Origin: Carnegiea gigantea
Taxonomy: Eukaryota > Streptophyta > Magnoliopsida > Caryophyllales > Cactaceae
DNA: 64,000 nt
NCBI GenBank assembly: GCA_029747015.1
Contig: JAKOGI010000005.1
Coordinates: 1-64,000 of the forward strand
Direction: 5' to 3'
The position numbers and the translations under genes are program-made. Positions 23,063 to 34,613 of the stretch are shown here, one piece after another (within the stretch, counting starts at the first letter, position 1; each line of letters begins with the position of its first letter). The notes beneath the pieces were generated by a model, which was given only the letters and a program-made list of their open reading frames with translations, was not told the DNA's origin and did not search any database.

Positions 23063-23348
23063 CTTATATCATAAACTCCGGTTTATAAATTTACTGACGT
23101 GATGAAATTTAGACTATTAATTTTTTTTTTTCGAAAATGGCTCATAAAAATCGGGAATAAATTTTGGAAAAATAAATAAATTACCACATAGGATAGTCAA
23201 GTTATACAGATCCATGAGTACCTAATAAATTGCATAGTCATCATTTAGTGTTGGAGTCGGGTGTGACTTGGTTTAGTTTTCCTCTTTTCAAAATTTGGAC
23301 GAGCAAGTTGGCGGAGTTGCTTTATCCCAAGGTAACTTTCTGAATTAA

Positions 23349-24082
23349 GGGCCTGTTCTTTTCGTTGGTAAATAGGGTGGGTAAAAGGGTGAAGTAGGTT
23401 GAGGTAGATTGAAGTTGGTATTTTTTTTGAGGTGGGTTGAAATAGGTTGAAGTGGGTTGATGTTGGTTGAAGTGGGTTGAAGTTGGTATATTTTTTATGT
23501 GGTGGGTTGAAGTGGGTTAAAATAATAAGAATGTAACTAATGTGTGATAATTTATGAAGTTATCGAAATTTTGTGAAATTTTTGTTTATTCTTTTTTATT
23601 TTTTATTTTTTATTTTTATTTTTTTATTTTTTTATTTTTATTTTTATTTTTTATTTTTTATTTTTTATTTTTTTATTTTTTATTTTTCATTTTTAATTTT
23701 TAATTTTTCATTTTTTATTTTTTTATTTTTCATTTTTCATTTTTCATTTTTTTATTTTTCATTTTTCATTTTTCATTTTTTATTTTTATTTTTTATTCTT
23801 TATTTTCATTTTTATTTTTTATTTTTTATTTTTTATTTTTTATTTGTAGTTTTTATTTTTTATTTCTTATTTTTTATTTCTTATTTCTTATTTCTTATTT
23901 CTTATTTTTTTAATTGGTTCTTATTTTTTATTTTTTATTTTTTTAATTTATTATTTTGTAATTTATTATTTTTTATTTTTTATTTTTAATTTTTTATTCA
24001 AAAAATAAAAATTAAAAATAAAAAATAAAAAATAAAAAGTAAAAAATAAAACAAACAACGTAAAAAATAAAAAATAAAAAAT

Positions 24083-24114
<32 letters not shown>

Positions 24115-24425
24115 GTAAAAAAATAAAAAGTAAAAAAATAAAAAATAAAAAATAAAAAAGAATGAACAAAAATTTCACAAAATTTCGATAACTTCATAAA
24201 TTATCACACATTAGTTTCATTCTCATTATTTTAACCTACTTCAATCCACCACATACAAAATATACCAACTTCAACGCACTTCAACCTACATCAATCCACT
24301 TCAATCTAGTTCAATCTATTTCAACCCACCTCAAAAAAAAAAATACCAACCTCAGCCTACCTCAACCTACCTCAACCTACTTCACCCTTTTCCCCACCCA
24401 ATGTACTCACGAAAACAACAGGCCC
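23349..24425. mobile_element. 1.08-kb foldback Tourist-like element
   Basis: Terminal inverted repeats begin GGGCCTGTTCTTTTCGT on the left, and the complement of the right end begins GGGCCTGTTGTTTTCGT. TAA direct repeats flank it (23346-23348 and 24426-24428). The inverted arms extend over about 230 bp each, built of TTGAAGTNGGTTGA units, then share a unique segment (TTATGAAGTTATCGAAATTT on the left at about 23551-23570, complement on the right). They continue into a (ATTTTTT)n block facing an (AAAAAAT)n block. The whole thing could fold into one hairpin of about 500 bp. Long Phe-rich open frames here are artefacts of the T-rich array. Confidence 0.85.
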
Positions 24426-24461
24426 TAAATCCCATATGATACTTTACAAATTATTAAAATT

Positions 24462-24609
24462 ATGAAGGAAGTGCGTTGAAGTTGGTTGAAATGGGTTGAA
24501 GTAGATTGAGGTAGGTTGAAGTTAGTATTTTTTTTTCAAGTAGATTGAAATAGGTTGAAGTAGGTTGAAGTTGGTAAATGTGGATTGACCCACGAAAAGA
24601 ACAGACCCT
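24462..24609. repeat. Truncated copy of the foldback MITE family
   Basis: Repeats of GTTGAAGTNGGTTGA occur with a terminal CGAAAAGAACAGACCC followed by TAAA. This matches the right end of the 23349-24425 family. The left end is missing. Confidence 0.65.
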
Positions 24610-25726
24610 AAATTGCTTCCTGTTTCCTTCTTTTGTTTAGGATGGATTGTCTTTTAAGCGGTGTACATATACGTATTTGATGAAAAGAAAACAAAACAAA
24701 GAAAAGAATAAACTTGATCAATGTAAATTGAGATTCTGTTCGAGTTAAAGAGAGGCAGGCATGCTTTCAACATGCTAAATCTTACCGAACTAAGCTAATC
24801 AACAAACTAACCAATTGAGTTTGCATTTGTTGTAAGCTTTAAATGTAATCTTTTTTATTTTGCCTACTCTTGCGTAGATAATTCATTGTACATGATATTT
24901 TCACAAGAGTGCTGTGGTGCCCTTTTTGCTAGATCCACATTATGGCCAAGTGCGTTGCAGTTCCTACATTATGATCTTTTTACCCCAAACAAACTAATCA
25001 TGAGAAAATCCTAAACATAAACATTCAAGTAACAAGTGACAACCAAGATCAGCTTTGGATTGACACGATTTATTGCCATAAAATCATGCCATAGCCGCAT
25101 AGGAATAGACGCTATAGAATACAGAACAAGCAACACAATAGTTCCTTAGTAAGTACTCCGATTTGCAACGAATTAGACCAAGTTATTAAACATTAATATC
25201 GTCAGCAACTCAGCAACACATTGTATCAATCCAAAGCTCAAAACAGCAGCAATCAACCGATGTGAATCCTACCAAAAACATTGTTTGAGAAAATCCAAAT
25301 GTACACGAGCTTATATAACATAGATTCCATACCCAAGCTCAGAATAGTAGAATCATTCAAGTAACTCTATGTACTAGCATACTGAAGCTAATTGAGTGGC
25401 CAAAACATTAGATATGCGAGAGAGCTTACTTACATCCACAGGCTCAGTCAGGGAGAAAAATAGGGCTATGTACAAGATTGACTCGAGGTTGCAGGGCTAA
25501 TATTGCCTCTTCGCAATTTAACGTATACATAAAACTACGTATATGGCTCAGTGCCAGAAATAACACTCCAAGATGAATAAATGTCCAAAACTGGGAGTAC
25601 TATACGCGTGCTATACTGATCTGCTCCCATCTTGAAGATGGCTGGCTCCAGGTCACACCTTACCTAGTCTCGAGGTGACCACAACAAGGATGCACTGCTC
25701 TCTTCACACCAGTTCAACCTACCTGC
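24610..25726. other. Intergenic and 3' flank of the ARF gene
   Basis: No independent gene is supported. The part nearest 25700 is probably the terminal 3' untranslated exon of the ARF2-like gene. Confidence 0.5.
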
Positions 25727-25993
25727 AGAAACACATTGGAAGTTAACAAAAGCAGAAGAAAGATACATTCATTTCTTTAAGGGGAAAGGCATGCATATTG
25801 GCTGTGTCCATTGTCTAATGTGATCTAATCTCATCTCAAGTGATCTTCTATTATATACTGCCTTAAATTTTCAGTACAATTATGAGATTTACGAGCGAGA
25901 TATATACCTAATATTTAAAGGAAATTTGAGATGTGGTCTAAATGACAACATCAGATGCAATAACAAGAAAATGAACAATGCAAAAGTACTAAC
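25727..25993 (-). other. Probable intron in the ARF2-like 3' untranslated region
   Basis: Reading on the minus strand, GGGTCTAG is followed by a GTTAGT donor at about 25993, 33 nt after the stop codon. TTTCTGCAG gives a strong acceptor ending near 25727. A spliced 3' UTR is plausible. If the stop is this far upstream of the junction (fewer than 50 nt), it should not trigger nonsense-mediated decay. Confidence 0.5.
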
Positions 25994-26026
25994 CTAGACC
26001 CACCAACAGTCATATACTACTGGCTT

Positions 26027-29000
26027 TCAGCCATGAGAAGCTGGTGAAGGCAGACACTGCTTCACTTCTTTTGAATCCACACCTTCAGTTCCTGGTGGAT
26101 TCTCTTCGCTCTGCAAGATTAATGTCCTAGGCGTCATCTTCTGCACCTCTTCCTTTGTGTATATGAAAATTTTACGGACCATGCAACAGAATTCCCTGTA
26201 TTCACATGCACACCAGTATGTCAGCTGCATTCCCAGCACTGCAACGTACTATTGAGTGGTGGAAAACGGACTTCAATTGAGTAATGTGAAGGGAGAAGAA
26301 CCACATACCGCCAAGGGTCATCCCCAACAAGCATCATATCGCCCTCATCATCTGTATAGACGATAAGCCAGTTCTTCTCAGAGGCCTTAAGTTCACCATT
26401 GAAATCAAATAAGCGATCCAATTCCGCAACCAACTCATCATAGCCATTAAACTTGGAAAGGTCCACAGACCTACCTAGAGCAATTCCTTGCTTATGCACC
26501 TGAGACAAGGAATATCTGTCATGAGTCATCCTTGATGCTGATCGTTACAAGTAACAAAGGAACAAAAACCACCAGAAGAATTAAAATAAAGGACCCACTT
26601 AATAAAAAAATATAATTAAAAAAGAGCATCTTCGATTACCTTTGTGCAGCTCCTCGAAGATCCACTGTGACTTTTTGCTTGTGCATCCCGAGCCTGCAAT
26701 TGAGAACTTGACATTTTGTTTTCACGCTCATTGCAACCAGGCATATTATCCATCTGCTTGGAGCCCTTCGAGTGCTCCGAACTTTGATCAGACTCAATAT
26801 CATGCACATGTTCCATCACAGGAGGAAGTAGGGTTGCTGAATCATCAGCATTTCTTCTGCACAAAGCAGATGACTCCTGGGTACCAGGAGTGCCAATAAG
26901 AGGAATGCCAAATAATTTACAATTCCCATCCTTGGGTTTACTAATTCCCTGCTCAGTTGCCATCGGTCTCACTGGAAACTCCCGGGATTGCGTATAATTC
27001 TCAAAACGAGAAGAGCCTGGTGGAGGCATAAGCCAGCTCCCGCCATGATTATCAACTCTGCGACCCTGGAGAATAGTCATTTCACCAAAACTTCCATACC
27101 TGCCATTTCCTTGGACCTGGTAAGAGACACTGGCATTGTGTGAAGGACCCTTCACACTGGATTCAGACAAATTTAAAGAGAGACTGGCCGGCATTATGGA
27201 CCAAGGGCCAGAAAGCATGTTGAATCTCCCATCTTGGTATTCTTGTAAATGTCTCTTCATAGGCAAAGCCGCAGCAGCAGTGTGATGAGGGGAGTGGAAT
27301 CCAGAACGCCGATCACTGTGCACCCCAAAACCTGACAGTAGATCAGCATAGGTTGGTTCAGGCCTCACAGAAGACGTCCAATTTTCGGGTCCATATTTCC
27401 GTGAAGCAGAAAGATTGTCAACTTTTTCCTCATCAACGGAGCTGGTCCACGGGTTCAGTTTTTCAACAGTTTCTGATTCATTACTGTCTGCAATGCTTGT
27501 TTTCAAGGTTGAATACTCTTGACCTTGTAAGACCCTCGAAAACCCACTTGCAGGCGAAGGGTCTGCAATCACTTTAGATGAACCTATTAATGACCACATA
27601 ATCAGCCAAAGAATACAGGGTCGGATTGCCTAATAAATACCCAGCACAGGCGGGCTTTAAAGCACTTGTTACCTTCTCTTGTGAGAACAGAAGAATCTGT
27701 AGAGGGGGTCACCACGCTTGGACGAAGTCTTTTGGCTCTAGGCACTGGAAGGGAATTTATCGTAGGAGGGGTCATAGCAGGTTCGATTTGCCATGGTGAC
27801 ACCCTGTCTGGACGTTGGATCGTGGAAGTTTCATCCCAACGGATCTGAACAAAACAAGAAGGTAAGTGTCACAATAAGACACCACAAATTGAATCAAGAA
27901 GAGAAGCCAAGTACCTTTAGGCATCTCCACTTTGACTCCCGCCACCTCTTTGGGTCAGCATCCTCAATGCCAACAATAGTGCCTGTAAACCTGCAGATAC
28001 AAAATATTAAGGGTTTAGATGACTTTGTCAAAGACAAAACTCGCTTAGACATTCAAGCATCATAAACTTTTTATCAAAGACATCAACATTTTATTTTTTA
28101 TTTTTTTGGGCATAAAGAAAGACATCAATAAATTTACAGCTCAACATCTGCTCAAAGAGTATGTGGGTTGCAGCAGAACATACACTATATCTGAGGCCAA
28201 GATATGTACCTTTGCTCTGGAGACTCTTCTCCTTCAAATCTCATCTTAAACCTCATCCCTATGGAATAGTTGCTCTTCATAGACCCCATGTACTGCTCAA
28301 ATGGAACAACGAACTGAGCAGGACTTGTCCTGCAGATGATCATTTTAGCAATAAGCAACGTAGCCAAGACCGAGACTACAAACAGGAGTGCATTGTTTTA
28401 ATTCTTTGATTTTTACATATAATCACAAACTAATAAATACAAATTTAACCAACAGGCCATTTCACTGAAATTTGCTAACCAGCTGGTGGATCTAAGAGGC
28501 CTAGATACCGAAGGACCAGCAAGATAACAACACGTGTACCAATAAATGCAGCAGCGTAGTCACTATAAGAAGCTTAAACAAGTAAACACAGACCACAGCT
28601 CATATAACTGCAAACTAATGAATACAAATTTAACCAACAGGCCATTTGACTGAAATTTGCCAACCAGAGGTCGGATTTAAGAGACCTAGGTACTGAAGGA
28701 GCATCAAGACGACAAAGCACATACCATTAAATGCAGCTGAGTAGTCACTATAAGACGCCTAAACAAGTAAACACAGACCACAAAGAAAGATCCCACAGCT
28801 GTCAACCAGCTGTAAAAGATAATTGTCTGTGCACTTTTCTCCTTTCAGCAATTAACTCGCCGGGATATCAAGTTATCAACCTACAAATTCAAGTTTCCTA
28901 GCTCATAAATTCAAATTTGATTATAAAAAGCCACAACCAAAGACAACCTTTTGGAAGGAACATACAGCTAACAGCACCATGACATTTGAGTTACTATAGG

Positions 29001-31912
29001 GCAAACGATACACCATCTCCAAATTTTTATCACTAAAAAAAAAATAATAAAGAAAAGGACGCATTTAATCTCAGAGCATCTCTCAAGCAGGCCTTTAATA
29101 GCATACAGAATAAGCAATGTTTCCTCAAGTGTACCATCCTAGCGTAAAGGAATCATTGAAAAAGAGCAAGAGCACAGGCAATGCAGACACTGAACACAAA
29201 CCTGGGCTTGTAGTAGACAGTAAACATGGTTCCGGTGGAGATTGCATGCCAAGCTGTAGCCAGAACGCCAAGATGCATGCTGTGACTAGATATGACAGAT
29301 GAAGGAACAACTCCCTGCTGCCTCATGGCACGTCTCACTCCAACACGAAGGTCACCATTCTCCCCTCTAGGATTTTTTTTTTTTTTTTCAAACCAAAACT
29401 GGTTCAGCCCCGCAAACATAGTAAAATATGCACAATTCGAGAGTTCATACTTCATGCAAGGACAAAATCAAACCTGAGAAAAATGAAAGCATCACCAGCT
29501 ACAAGCCTTTTGGAGCTAACAAACACACTCCAACCACTCTGAAGCAAATGCCTCCTCGGTTGGCCTGTCATTAGCAAGAAGACAGAGCAGAAGCAAATAT
29601 AACATATCAGCTAAAACAGCCATGAATAAAATTGTTACAAGCTAAGCACTGAGATTTAACTAAATTTGACCCCTCACAACAGGCAGCAACTGACCAGAAG
29701 GCCCACCAGCTACTACACGAACACAGCATCTCCACATCGAAAAATATTAAACATTGAACAGCTACAACCATCAAAAAGAACTACACCTTTCTGAGCGGTC
29801 ATGAACACATCAGCAGCAATTTACAGGGTTTTTTTTTTTTTTTTTAACTTCATCCATGGGTTCGCAATCAAACCATCTGCCAGCCATCTAACTACTGTTC
29901 TAAATCCACCAGTCTACAAAGGACAGCAACAATGGAACAGGCAGAATACTACATGATATGGAGAAATCCAGCTCATTGCCTCATTCACCTACAAAGTCCT
30001 CAGGCTCACGAATGAGCACCAAGAAAGGGGGAAGATAAAATTGCTTTTTACCCTTATTTTTATACCATGACTAAATTCAACATAACTGCAACACACAATA
30101 TTCCATGCACATAAGAGAACAATTAAATTCATGCAAATCCTACCCAAAATCCTACCCAAGATACGTTTCAGATAAGAGTTCGGACACAGGTCGATTCAAG
30201 TCGACCCATTTAAAAACGGGTCAATTTTGTGACAACCTTAATAATAGCTTAGATTTGCTCAAATTTGAACAATAGTATGTTTTCAAGCTAAATGGTCAAC
30301 TCATGTCGATGGTCGAAATCAGTTAGGTTCGTGCTACTTTAAGTAATTTCGCGTCGTGTTCTGGTCGTATTATCATGGCGGGTCATGTTCTCCCATCTTT
30401 TGTTTCAGATGCATCCAACATGAATACTTGATCACTGAAATCACACGAACAAAAATCGACAACCCAGGTTACAGGGCAATACATCAATACCGACATATTT
30501 TTCATGCCAAAAACCCTACAGTCAGAGAAATATACGACACAACGATGACCATGTGTAACCATCAACCAGTAAAAGGAAGGCCACTTAATCATCATACGTT
30601 TATGGTACCAATTAACTACCCGGCACACACAACAGTAAGCAACATGATGGAACTTTGAATGCAGAGGGCAATTACCCCGAAAAATATGCCGAAATCGCCA
30701 TTCATTTCCATGTAGGTCCTTGGCCACCAATTCTTGTGTGGGTGGCTGGCGAGACATGTCCTGTAAATTGCAAGAACAGATTCATCAACTCACATCCTAG
30801 GCGTGTCAAATCCGCCCTACACATCAGCAGATGAGAGGACACTCACCAATGGTGGCAGACACTCATCAGCATGCCGTCTCAGCACCGAGAATCCACCATG
30901 AGTGCTCGTATCAGAGGCAGTCAAAGTCTTGCAAAACGAGTGGACAACAAACCGTGGAGGAGGTGGCGGTGGAGGTTCCTTTTCCACAGAGTTCTCATCT
31001 TGCTAGTGTTAAGAAGAACCAAAGTTAAGTCATACTGGTAAACATTTAGTCTAATAGCAAATCAAGACTTCCCAAGATGGTAGTAAACTTACATTTGGAA
31101 GGGGAAGCAGCATCACTTGGGCATATACCTCATCAGTGTCCGGCTCAGCCTACAAGATTTGATGCTTCAAAAATGAATAACACAATATGGGCAAAGTCTA
31201 ATCCGCTTAAAACAAAACCCACTAATCAAAGAACGAATTCCAAACCTTCAATTCCACGTTAACAACACGACATAGGATCTTCCATGGGAGATTATATACG
31301 GGCATTTGCTGATCAGCCACTTGATTGGTGGACGCTTCTACCTAATGAAGACAAACCCAGAACAGAAGATAAACCACCAAGGGGAAAAAAAAGTAACCCA
31401 ACAATACATAGATTCGGATGTGAACTTAAGTATCCACAAACAGCTCAAACTCATCAAAAATTTTAGTAAAATCCATAAGAATATACTGAAATCAAAATAT
31501 CCGTATAATTTGGAAGAGGAAAAACACCAACCAACCAAAAAAAAAAAAAAAAAAATGGAAGAAGTGATAGAAAATCAAACCTGCTCGATATGTCCTTGAG
31601 GAAAATAGAAGACAAGCTGGTGTTCACGAGGCACGGTCACCAAAGGCCCAGCACAAGCATGCCATAGTTCATTGTACAGGGCTGTTTCCGGATCCACTGC
31701 ACCCAAAAAAAAAAAACCCACAAAACACACAAATTTATAACACAGGTTACACCGGATCAAACCCCTTGGTTTACCAAAAAACCAAAGACGGACCATCGGA
31801 AATCGCCGGAATTACCTTTTCCGGCGCCAGCGTCTCCTTTGGAAGCTTCATCGGCGGCTAATATTCTTCCAGTTCCATTGGTAGCTCTGATCGACAACTC
31901 TGGCGAACTCAT
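26027..31912 (-). CDS. ARF2: Auxin response factor, ARF2-like
   Basis: Fourteen exons on the minus strand: 31912-31816, 31696-31581, 31341-31246, 31149-31093, 31002-30847, 30760-30676, 29564-29474, 29366-29202, 28329-28210, 27990-27915, 27844-27673, 27583-26640, 26499-26309, 26195-26027. Every junction is GT-AG and phases close, giving 844 aa (Arabidopsis ARF2 is 859). Domains: [15 protein letters not shown] dimerisation region from about 40; B3 DNA-binding at about 143-248 ([35 protein letters not shown]); ARF ancillary domain at about 270-355; Ser/Pro-rich repression region; PB1 from 726 ([17 protein letters not shown] and the acidic [16 protein letters not shown]). It binds AuxRE (TGTCTC-type) promoters in the nucleus and, as a class B ARF, normally represses; ARF2 acts in senescence, organ size and seed growth. 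Residues around 88-92 (YNLPWK) differ from the usual YDLPSK. Very secure. Confidence 0.96.
27516..27536 (-). promoter_or_regulatory. tasiR-ARF target site in the ARF2-like exon 12
   Basis: The plus-strand word CTTGACCTTGTAAGACCC at 27518-27535 equals the core of the TAS3-derived tasiR-ARF. Over 21 nt I count 19 matches, with mismatches only at the two ends. The mRNA codes the conserved RVLQGQEY here. In Arabidopsis ARF2, ARF3 and ARF4 transcripts are cut at this position. It implies post-transcriptional control by TAS3 ta-siRNA. Confidence 0.85.
28330..29201 (-). other. ARF intron 8 with an internal tandem duplication
   Basis: 872 nt. Two units of about 185 bp (28416-28600 and 28601-28783) are near-identical, both carrying AATACAAATTTAACCAACAG and AAACAAGTAAACACAGACCA. 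The rest has no recognised content. Confidence 0.8.
29565..30675 (-). other. ARF intron 6 with a transposon-like segment
   Basis: 1111 nt, the longest intron. A stretch at 30186-30400 has CGACCCATTTAAAAACGGG and GGCGGGTCATGTTC, typical of the ends of the hAT-like repeats elsewhere in the window. No clear boundaries. Confidence 0.5.
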
Positions 31913-32400
31913 ATCTTCGTGAAAACTTGTTCACAACAGATCTCTCATCTGACGAATTTACAGCACCTCCTGAGCTCAAACCCGAGCCAAACCCAGCCAA
32001 AACCCTATATAACCACGGATTCTGAGCCACTTTCGTATCGTACCTCCAATCAATCAATCAATCAATAAGCAAGACCCCAAACCCTAAAAAAACCAATTAA
32101 AATCTCCACAATCGTTCAAAAATGTGTTCAAAACATCGATTTCCGAGACTGAGAAGATACGATACGAAAGGTCACTATCTTCCCTTTCCCTCTCCAAATT
32201 CTCTCTCTACTGAATCGTCTCTGCTGCACTGCACCTGCACCTGCACTTTCTCTCTCTAATTTTCTCGCTCTCTGTGTCTCTCTCCCTCTCTCTCTCTCTC
32301 TCTCGGGAAGCAGGGAAATGGTGTGGTGTGGGGGGTGCAACGGTGGTTTGGTTGAGTGAAGAAGAAAGAGAGTGGAGGGACCTTTAACCAGAGGCTGTGA
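31913..32400 (-). promoter_or_regulatory. 5' leader of the ARF2-like gene
   Basis: Reading toward the gene there is a GA/CT-rich block (32280-32310), a two-codon upstream frame ATG TTT TGA at 32136-32128, and GGGTTT motifs. A longer frame that overlaps the main start (32057-31848) begins with TTG, not ATG, and has no Met. The transcription start is not determined. Confidence 0.5.
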
Positions 32401-34237
32401 GGTCGTCAAAATCGGGGCAATAATTTTACTAACCACGGTTAAAAGTTAACCAGCGAAGGGGGGGAGAAGGGGAACGGGGAGAACCGGTGAGTTGGTCTGA
32501 AGGTCGGACAAGTGTCAACCGGAGACAGCCGGTGATTAGACCAACAGCAACACCAACACCAACATCAACACGCTTCCTTCCACGGACTGATTGCGGATTT
32601 CAGGACAAGATTTTTTTTTTATTGAATGTATGCATTGCGTGGGCCACTCTTGTACTCTACCCTCTCTTTCTTCTTATATTTCTTTTTTAAATAAAAAGTC
32701 AAATATAAAATCTAATGTACTTTTCTTATCTATAAATGGGTATTTAGTTGTTAGCTTTCTCAATAATTTTTTAATGAAAATAATTTTTTGGAATTTTTTT
32801 GATTGTTTTAACCCAATTAAAAAAGTCAATTTAGTATTTAGTAAATAACTTTTTATAATAGATATTTTATCTGAAAAAGTTAATTTATAAAAAGCTAACT
32901 TGAATAGCTTTCTGTAAACAGCTAATTGTTTAAATGATATAACTGTCCAAAATTTTATTAAAATTACAAGTTATGTCGTTAGTTCTAATGAAGAGTTCTT
33001 TGTTTTTTAAACATCCCTAACTTATCCGACTAAGAGTTCTATTTTTTTTAATAGTTGAATGTAATGTCATTGTTTGGTAGTTATGCTTTAGATTATTTGG
33101 CTATTCTCTCCTTCTTCTCGTTTGTTTAATCGTGACAGATGTTTTATTTGAATTGAATTTCATGAAGATAAAATCATGTGATATTCATATAAATTTTAAT
33201 TTTTAAAAAACAAAGAAAAAAGATACTTGAAAAAATTAAAATAAATAAAAAATTACATAAAATTCAACTCACAACCAAAAGAAATCCTCAAATGAATAAC
33301 AAAACACGGCTGTAAGGCTTTGGACATAGTAGTGATAACATATAAATTGAACAGAAAATAAGATAAATAATAAATATAAAATAAGATTTCAAGGATTAAA
33401 TTAATTTTTAGATATGACATAAATTTAATTCATTTTGAAAAGAAAACAAAATGGTCAATAAATAAAAAAATCATGTTCAACTAAAAAGTAATATATAAAA
33501 AGGGTATAAATGAAATTTTAACAAATAACCTTCTCAAATACAGCTAATTTTATCAAACATCTTTTTTAGAAATAGCTGATTCAAACAGTTAACCATGAAC
33601 AGCTAATCGAAATAGCTAACCACAAACAGCTAATAGAAACATGTAACAACTGATTGCCAAACAGGGCCATGTATTGTTTTTAATTTATTTATTTTAGGTT
33701 AAAATTTATTTTGGTAAATATAAAGTCCACATAATTTAGCTGAATAAAAATAAGTTTAGTTTATGAAAAATAAGTTCAATTCAATTCAATTTATAGAGAT
33801 GAATTTAGAATTCAACAGCAATAAGTTTAATACAGCAAAATTATTGTGAAATTGAATTTACTAGAATTTTCACTAAAGAATTTTTGATAAAGTTATTCAA
33901 AGGTAGATATAAAATTGAAAACTATAGTTTTTTTTTTTTTAACATCTTGTGTACTTGTCAATATACGTATATTATATGTGTCTTAAGCGCGGATAATCAT
34001 AGTGTAAAACAAGTAAATTAAATTGCCCCATTTGATTTTATGCTCAACTTAGACTCACATTGACGTGCTCTACTTATAAACCGCACCCACCCTTAGCCGA
34101 TGAACCCTCTTTGTCAATGAATTGGGTCAATTTCAGTTAGTGTCATCTCAACTTTTTTTGAGTTTTCTAATTCTTGTGTGCATTAAAAAAAAAAAAAAAG
34201 GAACTCAAAATATACATCTAGGCAAAAGATACTCAAG

Positions 34238-34278
<41 letters not shown>

Positions 34279-34333
34279 TATACTTTAGTCGGACTAGTTT
34301 GATCTAGAAAAGTAGACCAATTTAGCTCATTTA
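32401..34333. other. Intergenic with a decayed MITE end
   Basis: No gene is seen. 33540-33671 has repeated AACAGCTAATNGAAATAGCTAACC and ends CAAACAGGGCCA, like a MITE terminus; no matching left end was found. An (AT)n array lies at 34239-34275. Confidence 0.5.
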
Positions 34334-34610
34334 GGCATTGTTCTTTTCGTTGATAAATTCCAATTTATCAACTTCAACTAATATCATTACCTTAAATTAA
34401 AAATTACTCATTTCAACCAATTTCAACCTACTTCAACTTAGTTTCCACTATATTAATCAACTTCTACCTGTTATATAAAAACAATTCAGCTCACTTCAAC
34501 TAACTTCAACCCACTTCAATAAAAAAATACCCATTTCAACCTACTTATACCAATCTCAGCCAACTTCACTCATTTTTCAACTCATATTTCCTACTAAAAA
34601 GAACATACCC
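34334..34610. mobile_element. Tourist-like MITE, foldback family member
   Basis: 277 bp flanked by TTA (34331-34333 and 34611-34613). The left end GGCATTGTTCTTTTCGTTG and right end AAAAAGAACATACCC mirror each other. The interior holds TTCAACCTACTTCAACTTA units, the complement of the TTGAAGTNGGTTGA unit of the 23349-24425 element. Confidence 0.75.
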
Positions 34611-34613
34611 TTA

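Noticed and set aside
23573..24197. Phe/Tyr-rich open frames of 60-138 codons
   Set aside because: They arise from the ATTTTTT array of the foldback element and its complement.
31848..32057. 69-codon frame overlapping the ARF2-like start, a candidate upstream ORF
   Set aside because: It opens with TTG directly after an in-frame TGA and contains no ATG.
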